The position numbers were made by a program, and so were the translations under genes. 64,000 nucleotides of DNA, taken from assembly GCF_003369915.1 (NCBI RefSeq), contig NW_022881614.1, positions 29,457,326 to 29,521,325 on the forward strand, read 5' to 3'. Every line of letters begins with the position of its first letter. Position 1 is the first letter of the stretch. The DNA is from Drosophila miranda. Taxonomy: Eukaryota > Arthropoda > Insecta > Diptera > Drosophilidae. Shown here in pieces: positions 44,141-55,338 of this stretch. The notes under the pieces are model-generated. The model saw only the letters and a program-made list of their open reading frames with translations. It searched no databases and was not told the DNA's origin.

Positions 44141-47100
44141 TTTTTTTTTTTTTTCATGGATGCGCCAATGAGGAGTGGAAATCTTCATGAGATACCAATG
44201 ACCCGTGCCATTGGCATGCACGATTCCTTGCTCTAGTCAAGTCATACGTACTAAAACCACCCCACACACATACACACCTCTTCCCCCGCGGGATCACCGT
44301 TAGGTATTGCTTCGTGGGGAGGGGGGGCCTATTCTAGGCCGCTACATGCCGCTCTTTCTCGCATCGTCTCAGGTCATCCTGGATGCGCTTGATGAGACGG
44401 TACACGTATATATAGTTATCCTCCGATGCTGTCATAAAGCTAACCAGCAACTCTGCTGGGGGGATATTCTCCGTCCATGCTGCGTATCTCTTACAGCCGT
44501 AGAGGGCATGCTCCGAGTCTTCGATTGCGGTTGGGCACGTAGGGCAGTATGGGCTGGTATCGTGTATATACTTATATAGGTAGCTACGATAGCCCCCATG
44601 CGCGGTTAGGAATTGCGTAATGTGGTAGTCCGCGTTGCCTCTGCTCCTTCCGATCCACTCCTTCGCGCTACTGATCAATTTATGCGTCCACCTCCCTTTG
44701 ACGCTCTGATTCCACCGTTCCTGCCATGTTTCGATGGAGGCCTGTCGCGCTGTATTGCGGATGGCCGCCGTGCCGCCTATGGTTCCCTGCGCCGTACTCT
44801 TTTCGTACACTATTTTCATCTCCCTGGCCAGTATGTCCACGGGTATCATACCCGCTAGGACTAGTGCTGCGTCCTCGGACACAGTCCTGTAAGCCGAGAT
44901 GACCCTCAGCGCGGCTAGCCTGTATGGAGCAGCTAACTTCCTTCGCAGGCTTTGGTTGTTTATGACCGCTGCCGCCCAGATTGGCGCTGCGTAGAGAAGG
45001 ATGGAGGACACTACGCTTGCCATCAGTCTTCGGCATCCAGTCCTTGGTCCACCAACATTTGGAAGCATGCGGGAGAGAGCTCCTTGCATTCTCGCTGCCT
45101 TCTGGCTAGCATACTCCACATGCGAGCGGAAGGTTAGGCGGTTGTCCAACATCACTCCCAAATACTTGATGGAGTCTTGCGATTTTATCAGGTCTGCTCC
45201 TACTCGCACTGTGGCGTACTCCGTCTTCTTCCTGCTCGTGATGAGGACTGCTTCCGTCTTGTGGCCAGCCAGATCCAGACCGGCTTTCCGCATCCATCCA
45301 GAAATTAGATCAATAGCTGTATTGGCTACCAATTCTTCTTTCTGGACCTCCTTAGCTACAACGACTAGGGCCAGGTTAAGCTAATCGGTTTCGCTGACAA
45401 CCTGGGGGTAGCTGCAGTCTGAGCACGCTGTCGTACATGAGGTTCCACAGGAGCGGCCCCAAGACTGATCCTTGCGGGACTCCTGCCGTAACCTCGTACG
45501 CTATCTCTCCTTGGTCCGTCTCGTAGCCCTGCACCCTGTCTGAGAAGTAACTGGAGATCATCCTCAGAAGGTATACCGGTACCCCGATTCGGTACAACGC
45601 CGTCTCGATCCTTGACCAGTTGGCCGAGTTGAAAGCGTTTCGGATGTCCAGCGTCACGATGGCACAGTACTCCTTGGTGCCCCACCTCCATCTTGTTCCT
45701 TCTATGGCCTTCGCTGCGATGCTAACTACCGCCATGATGGCGTCCATGGTCGAGCGGGATTTCCGGAATCCATATTGCGCCTCTGAGAGTGCTTCTGTTT
45801 CCTCCACGAACTCTAGAAGCCTGTTGTACAGCACTCTTTCAAGCAGCTTGCCCACCGTGTCCAACAGGCAGATTGGTCTGTACGCCGATGGATCGTCTGC
45901 TGGCTTGTTGCCTTTGGGCAGCAGAATTAGACGCTGCCTCTTCCATCGTTTTGGGAATGTTCCCTCCCTGAGGCAACTGTTGAAAGTCTCCGCAAAGGGT
46001 TCCGGTCGGGTGGCCACCGCGAGCTTTAGGGCCTTGTTGGGTATTCCATCCGGCCCTGGTGCCTTCCGATCGCCAACTCTCCTGGTTGCTTCTATGACCT
46101 CCAGTGTAGATACTGGCTCGTATGGTGGTTCCTCCTGGTCCAGGTTAGCTTCTTCCTTCTGCGGGTGCCTGGGGAACAGCGCTGTCACAATCCTATGCGG
46201 GCACGTCGGGGTAGGAGTGCTTATTCCTCTGATCCTTTTGGTGACTACTTTATAAGCAGTACCCCAGGGGTCTACCTCCGCTTCGTCGCATATGTGGCGG
46301 AAGCAGTCGCTCTTACTCTTCTTGATGGCCACCTTCAGCCCGTGTTTTGCCGTGCGAAATTCCTCTTGCCTGGTTTCGAAGGCGTAGCGGCCTCTCGCAC
46401 TTTGGGCACGCCGTCGCGCTCGGAGACAAGCCCTTCTAAGCTCGCCTATTTCCTGCGTCCACCAGTAGCAAGGACTTCCTCGTAGAGACGGCTTCCTCCT
46501 TGGCATGGACTGGTCGCATGCGTCGGCTATCCTCTGCGTCAGTTCCCGTGCCGCTTCCTCCGCTGAGATACCAGCTAGGTTCCACTCGTGTTGCCTGAAG
46601 GAGTCCGAGAAGGCTGCGACGTCCAGTAGACTATCCTTCCACTTTGGCCCCGTTGTTTTTGGCTTCCTGGGGACTCTGTTGCGCTGTCCGAGATCAAAGT
46701 GTATCGCCTGGTGGTCGCTAAATGTGAATTCGTCACCCACTCTCCAGGTGGAATGTCTACATAGCGAACTGCTCAGAAAGGTCAGATCTATTATTGAGCA
46801 TCTTCCCGCACTGCAGACGGTCATCTTTTTCCCGTCGTTTGCCAGTCCGACGTCGAGAGACGAGAACTGCTCCAGTAGGCAGTACCCTCTTGCGTTGGTC
46901 TCTTTGCTGCCCCATTCGACGGCCCACGCATTAACAACTGTAGAAAGTTACACCCTTCTAGCTCTTACAAAGCCCTCCTTTGACGAATCCACATCGAGCG
47001 GCGGGGTGGTCGACGCCCCAGATCGCGGCCTTCCTGCACTTACTTTGTGCCCAACCGCTGCCTGGCACCGGTTTGTATGGTTCGCATACGATGACCACGT

Positions 47101-47363
47101 CCGGTTTCCTCTCCCTGGCGTCTTGGCTCAGTAGTGCCTGTGCCGCCTCGCAGTGGTTAAGGTTCAGCTGCATGCACCTCATCCTATCCTCTTTGCAAGT
47201 GCCTGTCTAAAGAGGGGGCACCTGCCGCTTCCTGCGATATGCCTCCAATCTTCCTTCTTTCCCTTGCAGAACATGCACTGGGGGTCCTTGTCGCAGTCTT
47301 TTGCAAGGTGGTCCTACTTCCCGCATCTCCGGCACAGCTTAGAACGATCTACATCGCTCCGTG
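44141..47363 (-). mobile_element. LINE copy E1 (R1/LOA group), 5'-truncated
   Basis: Minus-strand non-LTR retrotransposon. It contains the tail of ORF1 (zinc-knuckle residues near 47290-47340) and a broken ORF2. A T-run (44141-44154, its poly(A) tail) abuts a (GT)n microsatellite at 44123-44140. Its 5' end is cut at the poly(A) of copy E1b. It carries an in-place inversion of the RT catalytic box. Confidence 0.8.
44334..47182 (-). pseudogene. E1 ORF2: endonuclease-reverse transcriptase, broken
   Basis: ORF2 starts at ATG 47182 (MRCMQLNLNHCEAAQALLSQ), overlapping the ORF1 stop as ATGA. The endonuclease frame ends at 46958; the middle of the domain is deleted, and its end resumes near 46920 (NAWAVEWGS) in other frames, with DLTFLSSSLC and FSDHQAI. 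RT motifs are in 46824-45376: [65 protein letters not shown]. At 45376-45400 the catalytic-box segment is inverted and creates a stop. The thumb and C-terminal zinc motif (CPTCPTAIEDSEHALYGC) follow in 45332-44334. Confidence 0.85.
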
Positions 47364-47875
47364 TTTTTTTTTTTTTATTATTATTATTATTTTTTTTTTT
47401 GGGAAACAATATTAACAATAGTGGGTGGTGGGGGGGGGGGGGGGGGATGGGTTGTTGGAGTGGGAATGTTGAGTGTAGGTCCGCTCCCGCGGGACTGCCG
47501 CTAGGCATTACTTCGCGGTGCGGAGCTTGGTGTCTTCTATGGCTCTAGTTGGTTCGGCATCGCTCCAGCCTACGCAGCTCCCTTATGCCGCTTGCTGCCA
47601 TATTGGCAGCCGCGTGCCACGTCTGCTCGTCGGCTACCATCCGCTCGGTGAGGGTGTCTGCGCTTACTCCTGGGCTCGCCTCTCCTAGCGTCTCTCGTTC
47701 CCGACGAACGCGGGGACAGGAAAAGAAGACGTGCTTTGCGTCTTCATCTACTCCTGGCCCGCAGTAGCTGCAGTACGGGTCATCGGCGTGCTTGAAGCGG
47801 TATAGGTATTGCTTGAAGCAGCCATGCCCCGTTAGCAGTTGTCCGAGGTAGTGGTCAATCTGGCCTCTCTTCCGT
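47364..47875 (-). mobile_element. LINE copy E1b, 3' fragment only
   Basis: A 3'-terminal piece of a related but distinct LINE. Its poly(A)-like tail (T/ATT-rich, 47364-47400) abuts E1; its 5' break abuts (TG)n at 47875-47888. A run of about 17 G lies at 47430-47446 in its 3' UTR. Confidence 0.75.
47545..47871 (-). pseudogene. E1b ORF2 C-terminus
   Basis: 108 codons open to the stop at 47545: QIDHYLGQLLTGHGCF, then the zinc motif CSYCGPGVDEDAKHVFFSC and the end LRRLERCRTN. It matches the C-terminal part of the E1, E2 and E3 ORF2 proteins. The RT is absent. Confidence 0.8.
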
Positions 47876-47884
47876 GTGTGTGTG

Positions 47885-47920
<36 letters not shown>

Positions 47921-48075
47921 TTGTGTGACTACAGGAAAGCTTCATGCCGACTCAGCCGAAGCCGAAGCTCTAAACCAACCACACCTATCCCGGATCCCGG
48001 CGGTACTGTCGCGAGATATTACTTCGCCGGGGGAGATGCCCGTAGGGCTCTTCTCTTAATAATCTCCTTTATCCT

Positions 48076-50888
48076 TTATCTCCTTGCATTGCGTGCTCTT
48101 TCTTCGCGACGCAGTTTGGTAGCCATAGTTACGGCCATGAATCTAATCGCGGACCAGTTTCCTTCCGACTCCAGCAGGCATTCTGCCAGGTTTGTCACCG
48201 CTGGCATTCTTCCAAGCTTGTTGCTTAGATCCTCTCGTTCTTGCCGAATTCTTGGACATTCGAAGAAGCTGTGCTCTGCGTCTTCGATGACCCCTGCGCA
48301 GACCACGCAGAAGGGGTCGTCCTCGTGCTTAAACCTATGCAGGTAGGCTTTAAAGCAACCGTGTCCTGTCAGCAGTTGTGTCAGGTGATACTCCACTTGT
48401 CCATGGCTACGGTTCAGCCAACTCTTCAGTTCTGGGATTAGCCTATGGGTCCATCGCCCTTTGCTGCTGTTATCCCACGAATCTTGCCATTGCAGGATTG
48501 TGCGCTGCCTTAAGGCACCTCTGGTGTCCTGGTCCGTAGTCCCCAGGGTTCGCTGTGCCCTGATTCCTGCGGCTTCTCTTGCCAGCAGATGGATGGGAAT
48601 CATTCCTGCTACCACAAGTGCGGCGTCTTGGGATACCGTTCTGAATGCGCAACACACCCTCAGGGCACACAGCCTCTGGACTGCGTTGCATTCTCGGGCA
48701 TATGTTTTATGCTTCATTGCATCAACCCATATTGGTGCAGCGTACATTAGCGTTGAGCCAACTACGCTCGCTAGTAGCTTTCGCCTTGGCTGTTTCGGGC
48801 CTCCGGTGTTGGCCATGATGCGGGATAGGGCCACTGCCGTTTTTCCTGCTTTGCTGCTTGCATACGCCATGTGATGCTTGAAGCTGAGTCTGTGGTCAAT
48901 CATGACAGGTACTTCAGGCTTGGACTGGAGCTAATAGTGCAGTCTCCTACTCGGATCGTGGCCGTCTCCACTACTTTTCTGCTGCTTATGAGGACCGCCT
49001 CCGTTTTGTGGGTGGCTAATGAGAGATCCCTCCCTGATAGCCATGTTCTGGCTCTCTCTACCGCGTCTGTTCCTTGGGGAACTCCTCCAGTGATTTGGTG
49101 CTCACGTGTCCCCTTATCCGTCTCATATATGAGCACTCGGTCTCTTAGGTAGTCCGCGATGATATTCTGCAGATACGGCGGTACTTGAAAGTTTCTCAAT
49201 TCTACTAGTATGTGATCCCAATTGGCAGAGTTGAATGCATTTTGGACATCGAGTGTTGCCACTATGCAATACTCTTTGGTCCCGTACATCCATCGGGTGC
49301 CATCGATAGCTCGCTTTGCTATCTCACATACCTCGCCGATTGCGTCCACCGTGGACCTGCCTTTGCGAAACCCGTGCTGTCTCGGTGAGAGCTGACGCGT
49401 TACCGCCTTCTCCAGCCTGGTGTGGATTATGCGCTCGAGGATCTTACCCACTGTGTCGAGCATGCAGAGTGGTCTATAGGATGATGGCTCCTCGGTCGGC
49501 TTGTTCCCCTTGGGTAAGAGGACTAGCCGCTGTCGCTTCCATGGTCTGGGGAAGGTCCCTTCGGACATGCACGCATTGAATAAATCCACGTACATTTGTG
49601 GATTGGTCTCAATAGCCGTGCGGAGAACGGCATTTGGGACCCCATCAGGTCCTGGTGCTTTGCCGTTCTTGATCCGTTGTAAAACTTCGAGGACTTCTGC
49701 TCCCGTGGTGGCTTCTATTTCAGGTGGCGGTATTCTATCCATCACTCTCTGGGCTGCCACTTTCACTGGAAATAGGGTTTCTACTATGTTAACCAGAAGA
49801 TCTGCACACATTGGCGGCGGGGGACTGAACACTCGCAGTCTCTTCATTACCAGCCTGTATGCGTAGCCCCAAGGGTTCGCATCTGCGTCATCGCAGAGCT
49901 TTTCGAAGCATTTGCTCTTGGCATCCTTGATCTGCCTCTTCAAGCAGCGTCTGCTTTCCTTATATTCTCCTTGGAGCCTCTCGAATTCCGGGGAACCTCT
50001 CGAACGCTGGTATAGTCGTCATTTCCGCTGGCACTCCTGCCTGGCGCTACCTATTGCAGCGTTCCACCAATACGTTGGCCTGCGGTTGTTCAGGCTTCTT
50101 CTTTTCCTTAGCATGGAGGCATCACATGCTTCCAGCGTATGTATAGCCAGTTGGTTTGCTCTCTCTTCAGCCGTACCGTTGGTCTCGTAGTCCTCAAACA
50201 TGGCCCGGACCATATCCGGCTCTAGCGTTTCGGTCTTATAACCGATCTGCTTGCCAATGAACGGGTTAGGTGCGCCCGCTTCCTGGATTTCACATATGAG
50301 GGCTTGGTGGTCACTCCCGGTGTATAAGCCACTAACTTCCCACGTTGTCCTGCGGCTGAGGCTGCTGCTCACGAACGTATGGTCTATTATAGACCCCGTT
50401 CCAGCTCTGCCGAACGTCTTCTGTGTGCCTGTGTTCAGCAGTACGGCATCCAACGTCGCAAAGCATTCCAAGATCGCCTGTCCCCTTGGGTTCGTTCTCG
50501 GGCATCCCCACTCCGTCGCCCAAGCGTTGAAATCGCCGGCTATGAGCGTAGGGTGTTTCTCCCGCGCATCTTCAGCAATCCTTTCCAGTGCCTGCGTCGC
50601 CTGCTGTAGGCTGAGGCTCGGGGGCATGTAGCAGCTATATATGTGCACTCCATTTATCCGGGCTCTGGCGAATCCGTCTCCGACGTATGTTTGCAGTAGT
50701 TGCTGTGTGGGACTCGCACAGCTCCATATCGCTGCCTTCTTGCTCGAGTCAGCAATCCACTCTCCCGAGTTGCGATTCCGGTATTGCTCGCTTATGACTG
50801 CTACATCAATACTGTGCTCCCTTATGGTCTGGTCCAGCAGCTGCTGTGCCATCTCGCAGTGGTTGAGGTTTAGTTGGATGATTTTCAT
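48076..50888 (-). pseudogene. E2 ORF2: endonuclease-reverse transcriptase, broken
   Basis: It starts at ATG 50888 (MKIIQLNLNHCEMAQQLLDQ). The endonuclease is complete in 50888-50019: VISEQYRN, LIAGDFNAWATEWG, GSIIDHTFVSSS, GSDHQAL. A frameshift near 49950-50015 leads to the RT frame 49943-48900: [59 protein letters not shown]. Immediately after GGVPQG (about 49068) an in-frame deletion removes the catalytic F/YADD box. A second frameshift at about 48900 precedes the C-terminal frame (48903-48076) with zinc motif CVVCAGVIEDAEHSFFEC. Inactive. Confidence 0.85.
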
Positions 50889-51976
50889 CTATCCTTTATT
50901 TGCTGCATCGCCTTTTGGTACTGCGGGCACCTCGAACTCGTCGTTTGGTGCTTCGGGTCCTTCACCCGGTGGCGCTTGCAAAGAATGCAACTTGGTTCGT
51001 CTTTGCAATCTTTGGCCTGGTGGTCGGCTCCTGCGCAATTGTAGCAGCACTTCGTGAAGTCTTGGCTGCTCTTACAATTAGGCGCGATGTGGCCAAACTC
51101 CATGCACTTGTAGCATCTTCGGGGAGTTGACTTGGGTCGTATTCTGCAATACCCCCACCCCAGGCGAATTCTTCCTTTCTCCAGGAGGGGCTTTGCTATA
51201 GCCGGTGGAACTTTCAGAGTCAGGGTCTGCGTGCTCCTATAGGCTGGTCTGATGGAGATGGCTGCGGCCTCGCAGATTTCCACCCTTGCCTGCGCTTTGA
51301 GTTCCGCTAGGACTTCCTCTTGGGTGGACACTTCGTCTATGTCCCTTACCTCCACGATGACAGTTTCGGTAAGACTCCTTACTTCAACCGTGCTTGCTAG
51401 CGCTTCCTTGACTGCTGCTTGCATCTCGTGGGTTCTCGGGTCCGCCGATTTTTCCAGCATCAGCAACAGCTCTCCTTTTGCTGTGCGTCGCACCCCTTGC
51501 ACCGATTGCCCTAGCTTTTTAAGACTTTGCTCTGTCTTGACCTTCCTTAGAATGTCTGCATATGAGACAGTGCTGGTGGCGGCGATGACTATTGCACCGC
51601 TGCGTGGCGGTCTTGGTCGTTGCTGCTGCTTTGGCTTTGGCCTTTGCCTAGCTACGACCTTCACCCACACCACCTCTCGATCCTTTGGGGCGTCCTCCGG
51701 TCCCTTGCGAGCTACGGCGTCCCTCATTTGGCCTTCCTGCGGCTTCTTCTCCGTTTTTTTTGACTTTTTGGGTCCATGTTTTGGCTTCTTCGGCCTTGGG
51801 GACGGGGACGGGGACGGGTGGGTGGTGTTCCTGGGCTCTGGCCGTGCCCTCTTTCCCGCCTTCTCCGTCACTGCCGGCAGTGTAACCTTGGCTACAGCCT
51901 GCTCCGCAGAGATCGCCTGCCAGCACGATTCCAACTCTCGCTGCAGATATTCGATCTCATCCACCAGATCCCTCAT
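50885..51976 (-). CDS. E2 ORF1: Gag-like RNA-binding protein
   Basis: Likely start at Met 51976 (MRDLVDEIEYLQRELESCWQ); the frame is open further up to 52357, but that part looks like leader. About 363 aa: N-terminal coiled-coil, a basic proline/lysine-rich linker (PRPKKPKHGPKKSKK), a Gag-like RRM-type region (GELLLMLEKSADPRTHEM) and three CCHC-type knuckles (CYKCMEFGHIAPNC, CYNCAGADHQAKDC, CILCKRHRVKDPKH). Intact. Its TGA stop overlaps the ORF2 start by four bases (ATGA, 50885-50888), suggesting termination-reinitiation. Confidence 0.75.
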   Translation of the reverse strand: MRDLVDEIEYLQRELESCWQAISAEQAVAKVTLPAVTEKAGKRARPEPRNTTHPSPSPSPRPKKPKHGPKKSKKTEKKPQEGQMRDAVARKGPEDAPKDREVVWVKVVARQRPKPKQQQRPRPPRSGAIVIAATSTVSYADILRKVKTEQSLKKLGQSVQGVRRTAKGELLLMLEKSADPRTHEMQAAVKEALASTVEVRSLTETVIVEVRDIDEVSTQEEVLAELKAQARVEICEAAAISIRPAYRSTQTLTLKVPPAIAKPLLEKGRIRLGWGYCRIRPKSTPRRCYKCMEFGHIAPNCKSSQDFTKCCYNCAGADHQAKDCKDEPSCILCKRHRVKDPKHQTTSSRCPQYQKAMQQIKDR

Positions 51977-52440
51977 TGGGTTCGTGATGGACCTCTTTGG
52001 GAGCAGGCCAATTTTGCCCAAAAACAAAAAGAAGGCAGCAACCAACAAGTGGCGCCAAGAATCACAGCGAAGAAGAATAGGAAAACAGGCACTTACCTGC
52101 TGTTCCTTCCCCCCCCTTCGGCCTAGGGCTCGACGGCGTCCCACTGGGATTTCGGCCAATACTATTGGCCAGGTGGCCGCTTCTCTGCTTGCGGACTTGC
52201 GTTCCGCGCAGGTAAGTAACGCAGCACTACTATGGCTCGCGCTAACTACTCTTTGCCTCTTTTCCAGGCTAACTTCTGTAGTGGCCAGTTGTGACTCTAA
52301 AACTCCCTCGCGTTTAACATTAACTCTGCTCTTTACAAAAACAAGATAAGAGATCAATTACAAGAGAGCCGTAGTTAAAGCTTCCATTGAAGAGCTTAAT
52401 GTCTAATTTAGAGAAGCAGCGTGGATCTGTGGGAGTTATG

Positions 52441-52600
52441 TTTTAAAGCTTTACTAGAAATCATACGATTACTCCGTTAGTCGTGGAAGCTATGTGTAAG
52501 CTTTGCTTAGCATTGTACGATTACTCCGTTATCTAGGGAAGCAAGGTGTAAGCTTTGTCTAAAATCGTACGATTACCCCGTTGGTTGTGGAGGGTAAAGT
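52441..52600 (-). repeat. Three imperfect ~52-bp tandem repeats in the E2 leader
   Basis: Three units share GTAAGCTTT and CGATTACTCCGTT. They lie upstream of ORF1 on the minus strand and may be part of the element's promoter. Confidence 0.6.
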
Positions 52601-54533
52601 TCCGATCGTAAGGGCTAATGCAAGTAATAGAACTTCTGGCTAGATCATTGCTATAGTGAAGCTGTGCGAATTCGGATGTGTCTTTTTATACAAATATATA
52701 GATCCAAGTGAATTTGAAAACGTTGTGCAATCAAACACGTGCCAAGTAAATTGAAGTTCTGGTGGACTACATTATTCCTTTTGGATTAAGAAAAAATAAA
52801 AGGTATTTGGACCTTACAATAGTGACACAGCTTTAACAGTCTCGTATCATAGGGCTGGAAATCTTACTACATTCGACACTGGGAAAGAAAAACCAATTGA
52901 CCCCCCTCCAAGAACGTGGTCGTCAAAAACCATCGATTTCTTAGTAGATCTGGGAAAGACCTCGGATTTCCCAGGAACCAGCATCTACATAAACCAACGA
53001 TAACTACAACCAAATAAACCAGAAAGAGCCGTCCGAAGATATACTAGAGTGAAACCCGAAGTTATGTGGAGGCATACTTGAGCTGAAGTACATTTTGGAG
53101 TAAGACGAGAAGAATAGTTTTCTTGCGAATTCGGAGAAACTAATATGCCGCACTCGTCACCCTTCTCGCTTATGAATTAAGCGCGCGGCTAAGGCTTTCG
53201 CATGTAGTTCTTCGCAGTGTGTGGAGTGGTTCTCAACCTGTGAAAATAAAACATTATTCTGCGGCGATCCACACTGCCGTTTAATAGTCGTCGCGTGAAA
53301 ATGTACCAAAGTATTAGTTTTGAGTCTCGTCATGAGATTTTCCATTTATTAAAGATTAGGCTACGCACTAACTATTTTTGTATTGTCTAGATTTAAAAAG
53401 AAAAAAAAAAAAAACCATTAATGTATATAATTACCCATAATTAGAAATTAGCGCAAATGAAAACCACATTTTTTTAAGATCCGCCGTTGAGTGGCAAATC
53501 GTCGTCGTACGGGTATGGAAATGGAAAGAAAATCGGTGTTTCATCCGAATTAGAAGTGAAGACCTGTATATTCATAATTTTTCTCCCTTCCTCAGAATAT
53601 GTTCCTACGTCGCCCCTTGAGCTCAACGGACACGCCGGATAATTCGTATAAAGTATGAGTGAGTTACGAAACTTCCTTAAACGGAATTCTCGAGTATTTT
53701 CGAAATATGTATCTGTCTTATAAAACTTCTATTCCGGTATATAAAACAACCATATCCGTGCCATAATTTAAAGCGGATCGGCTGCTAACTTTACTTTCAC
53801 GTTTGCCTTCTAGTTATATAATTATCATATTTTTCTCTTCTTTCCAATTCAATTTCTTTTACGCCATATTCTGTACACATAAGTCCTATATACATATATA
53901 CATATAACTAGGTATAACTGGATACTATTTCCTCCTTCTTTATTTAATTACTTTATGCTAAGTTTATACTTGTCTGGAAAACCATGAAGTCCAAACCCTT
54001 AAATTTTGAATTATTAAATAATGATTAGTAGATAATAATGGAACATTAAACCTTTCGTGTTTGTCCTGAGTAGAGCCTGAGGAAGTCCGATGATCAAATA
54101 GAGATGCGCTCGATGAGGGTTATGCTGTCGATTAAACGGCATACAAAGGTAGGGAGGGTAGAGAAGGGGTCAAAGTCATCTGAGTTCCCCAAGAGCGACG
54201 GAATATAGCCTGACTATTTGTCGGTAGTCGGTTAAACAGTTAGTTAAAATTCACATTCTTTTCTTTTTGATTTCTTTTGTAGAGTTCCTTTTGAACATTA
54301 AATCAAGTGTACCTAAAACATCTTTGCGAATGTGTTCGTATAGCAGATAGGAGAGTAGGAAAGATCCCACGACATTCCGGCGAGCTAGTTAGAGCATAGC
54401 TAGAGGTACACGTTCCGAAATCCTGCTATACTATTGGTGTCTGACCGTCAAAAAAAGTAGGTACAACCTCCATCCGTACATACAATCTCACACCTCTACG
54501 AATATGAATTTCTGGCACATTACACTTCCGACG
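52601..54533. other. Unexplained DNA between LINE copies
   Basis: 1.9 kb with no recognised gene. A minus-strand frame at 53728-53474 is open for 84 codons (ends PFPYPYDDDLPLNGGS) without a clear start. Upstream of it (about 53810-53900), short open stretches rich in Glu/Lys occur. It could be an old element or a host gene fragment. Confidence 0.35.
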
Positions 54534-55295
54534 TTTTTTTTTTTTTTTTTGTTGTGTGACTACAGGAAAGCTTCATGCCGACTCAGCCGAAGCCGAAGTG
54601 AGGGACTCTAACCGCTCTAAAACCAACCACACCTATCCCGGATCCCGGCGGTACTGTCACGAGATATTACTTCGCCGGGGGGAGATGCCCGTAGGGCTCT
54701 TCTCTTAATAATCTCCTTTATCCTTTATCTCCTTGCATTGCGTGCTCTTTCTTCGCGACGCAGTTTGGTAGCCATAGTTACGGCCATGAATCTAATCGAG
54801 GCCCAGTTTCCTTCCGACTCCAGCAGGCATTCTGCCAGGTTTGACACCGCTGGCATTCTTCCAAGCTTGTTGCTTAGATCCTCTCGTTCTTGCCGAAATC
54901 TTGGACATTCGAAGAAGCTGTGCTCTGCGTCTTCGATGACCCCTGCGCAGACCACGCAGAAGGGGTCGTCCTCGTGCTTAAACCTATGCAGGTAGGCTTT
55001 AAAGCAACCGTGTCCTGTCAGCAGTTGTGTCAGGTGATACTCCACTTGTCCATGGCTACGGTTCAGCCAACTCTTCAGGTCTGGGATTAGCCTATGGGTC
55101 CATCGCCCTTTGCTGCTGTTATCCCACGAATCTTGCCATTGCAGGATTGTGCGCTGCCTTAAGGCACCTCTGGTGTCCTGGTCCGTAGTCCCCAGGGTTC
55201 GCTGTGCCCTGATCCCTGCGGCTTCTCTTGCCAGCAGATGGATGGGAATCATTCCTGCTACCACTAGTGCGGCGTCTTGGGATACCGTTCTGAAT
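54534..55295 (-). mobile_element. LINE copy E2', 3' fragment nearly identical to E2
   Basis: It matches 47905-48650 of E2 with only a few changes, and has a 17-base poly(A) (54534-54550). The 5' break (about 55295) abuts CACA/(TG)n. Confidence 0.9.
54725..55295 (-). pseudogene. E2' ORF2 C-terminus
   Basis: 190 codons from FRTVSQDAALVVAG to the stop, with zinc motif CVVCAGVIEDAEHSFFEC. The frame stays open upstream through the (CA)n and poly(A) of E3, giving a chance poly-Lys/His-Thr start (55354). Not functional without the RT. Confidence 0.8.
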
Positions 55296-55307
55296 ACACA
55301 CTGTGTC

Positions 55308-55321
<14 letters not shown>

Positions 55322-55338
<17 letters not shown>

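Larger units (their letters stand above)
47889..52600 (-). mobile_element. LINE copy E2 (R1/LOA group), nearly full length
   Basis: The longest copy: a 5' leader with tandem repeats (52441-52600), ORF1, ORF2, a 3' UTR and a 31-base poly(A) tail (47889-47919) that abuts (TG)n of E1b. The 5' boundary is uncertain. Its 3' part is repeated almost identically at 54534-55295. Confidence 0.75.

Noticed and set aside
51252..52349. 365-codon plus-strand frame opposite LINE E2 ORF1
   Set aside because: Antisense reading of the GC-biased ORF1, which has clear CCHC knuckles on the minus strand.
53157..53345. 62-codon minus-strand frame
   Set aside because: No recognisable features and no support from the surroundings.
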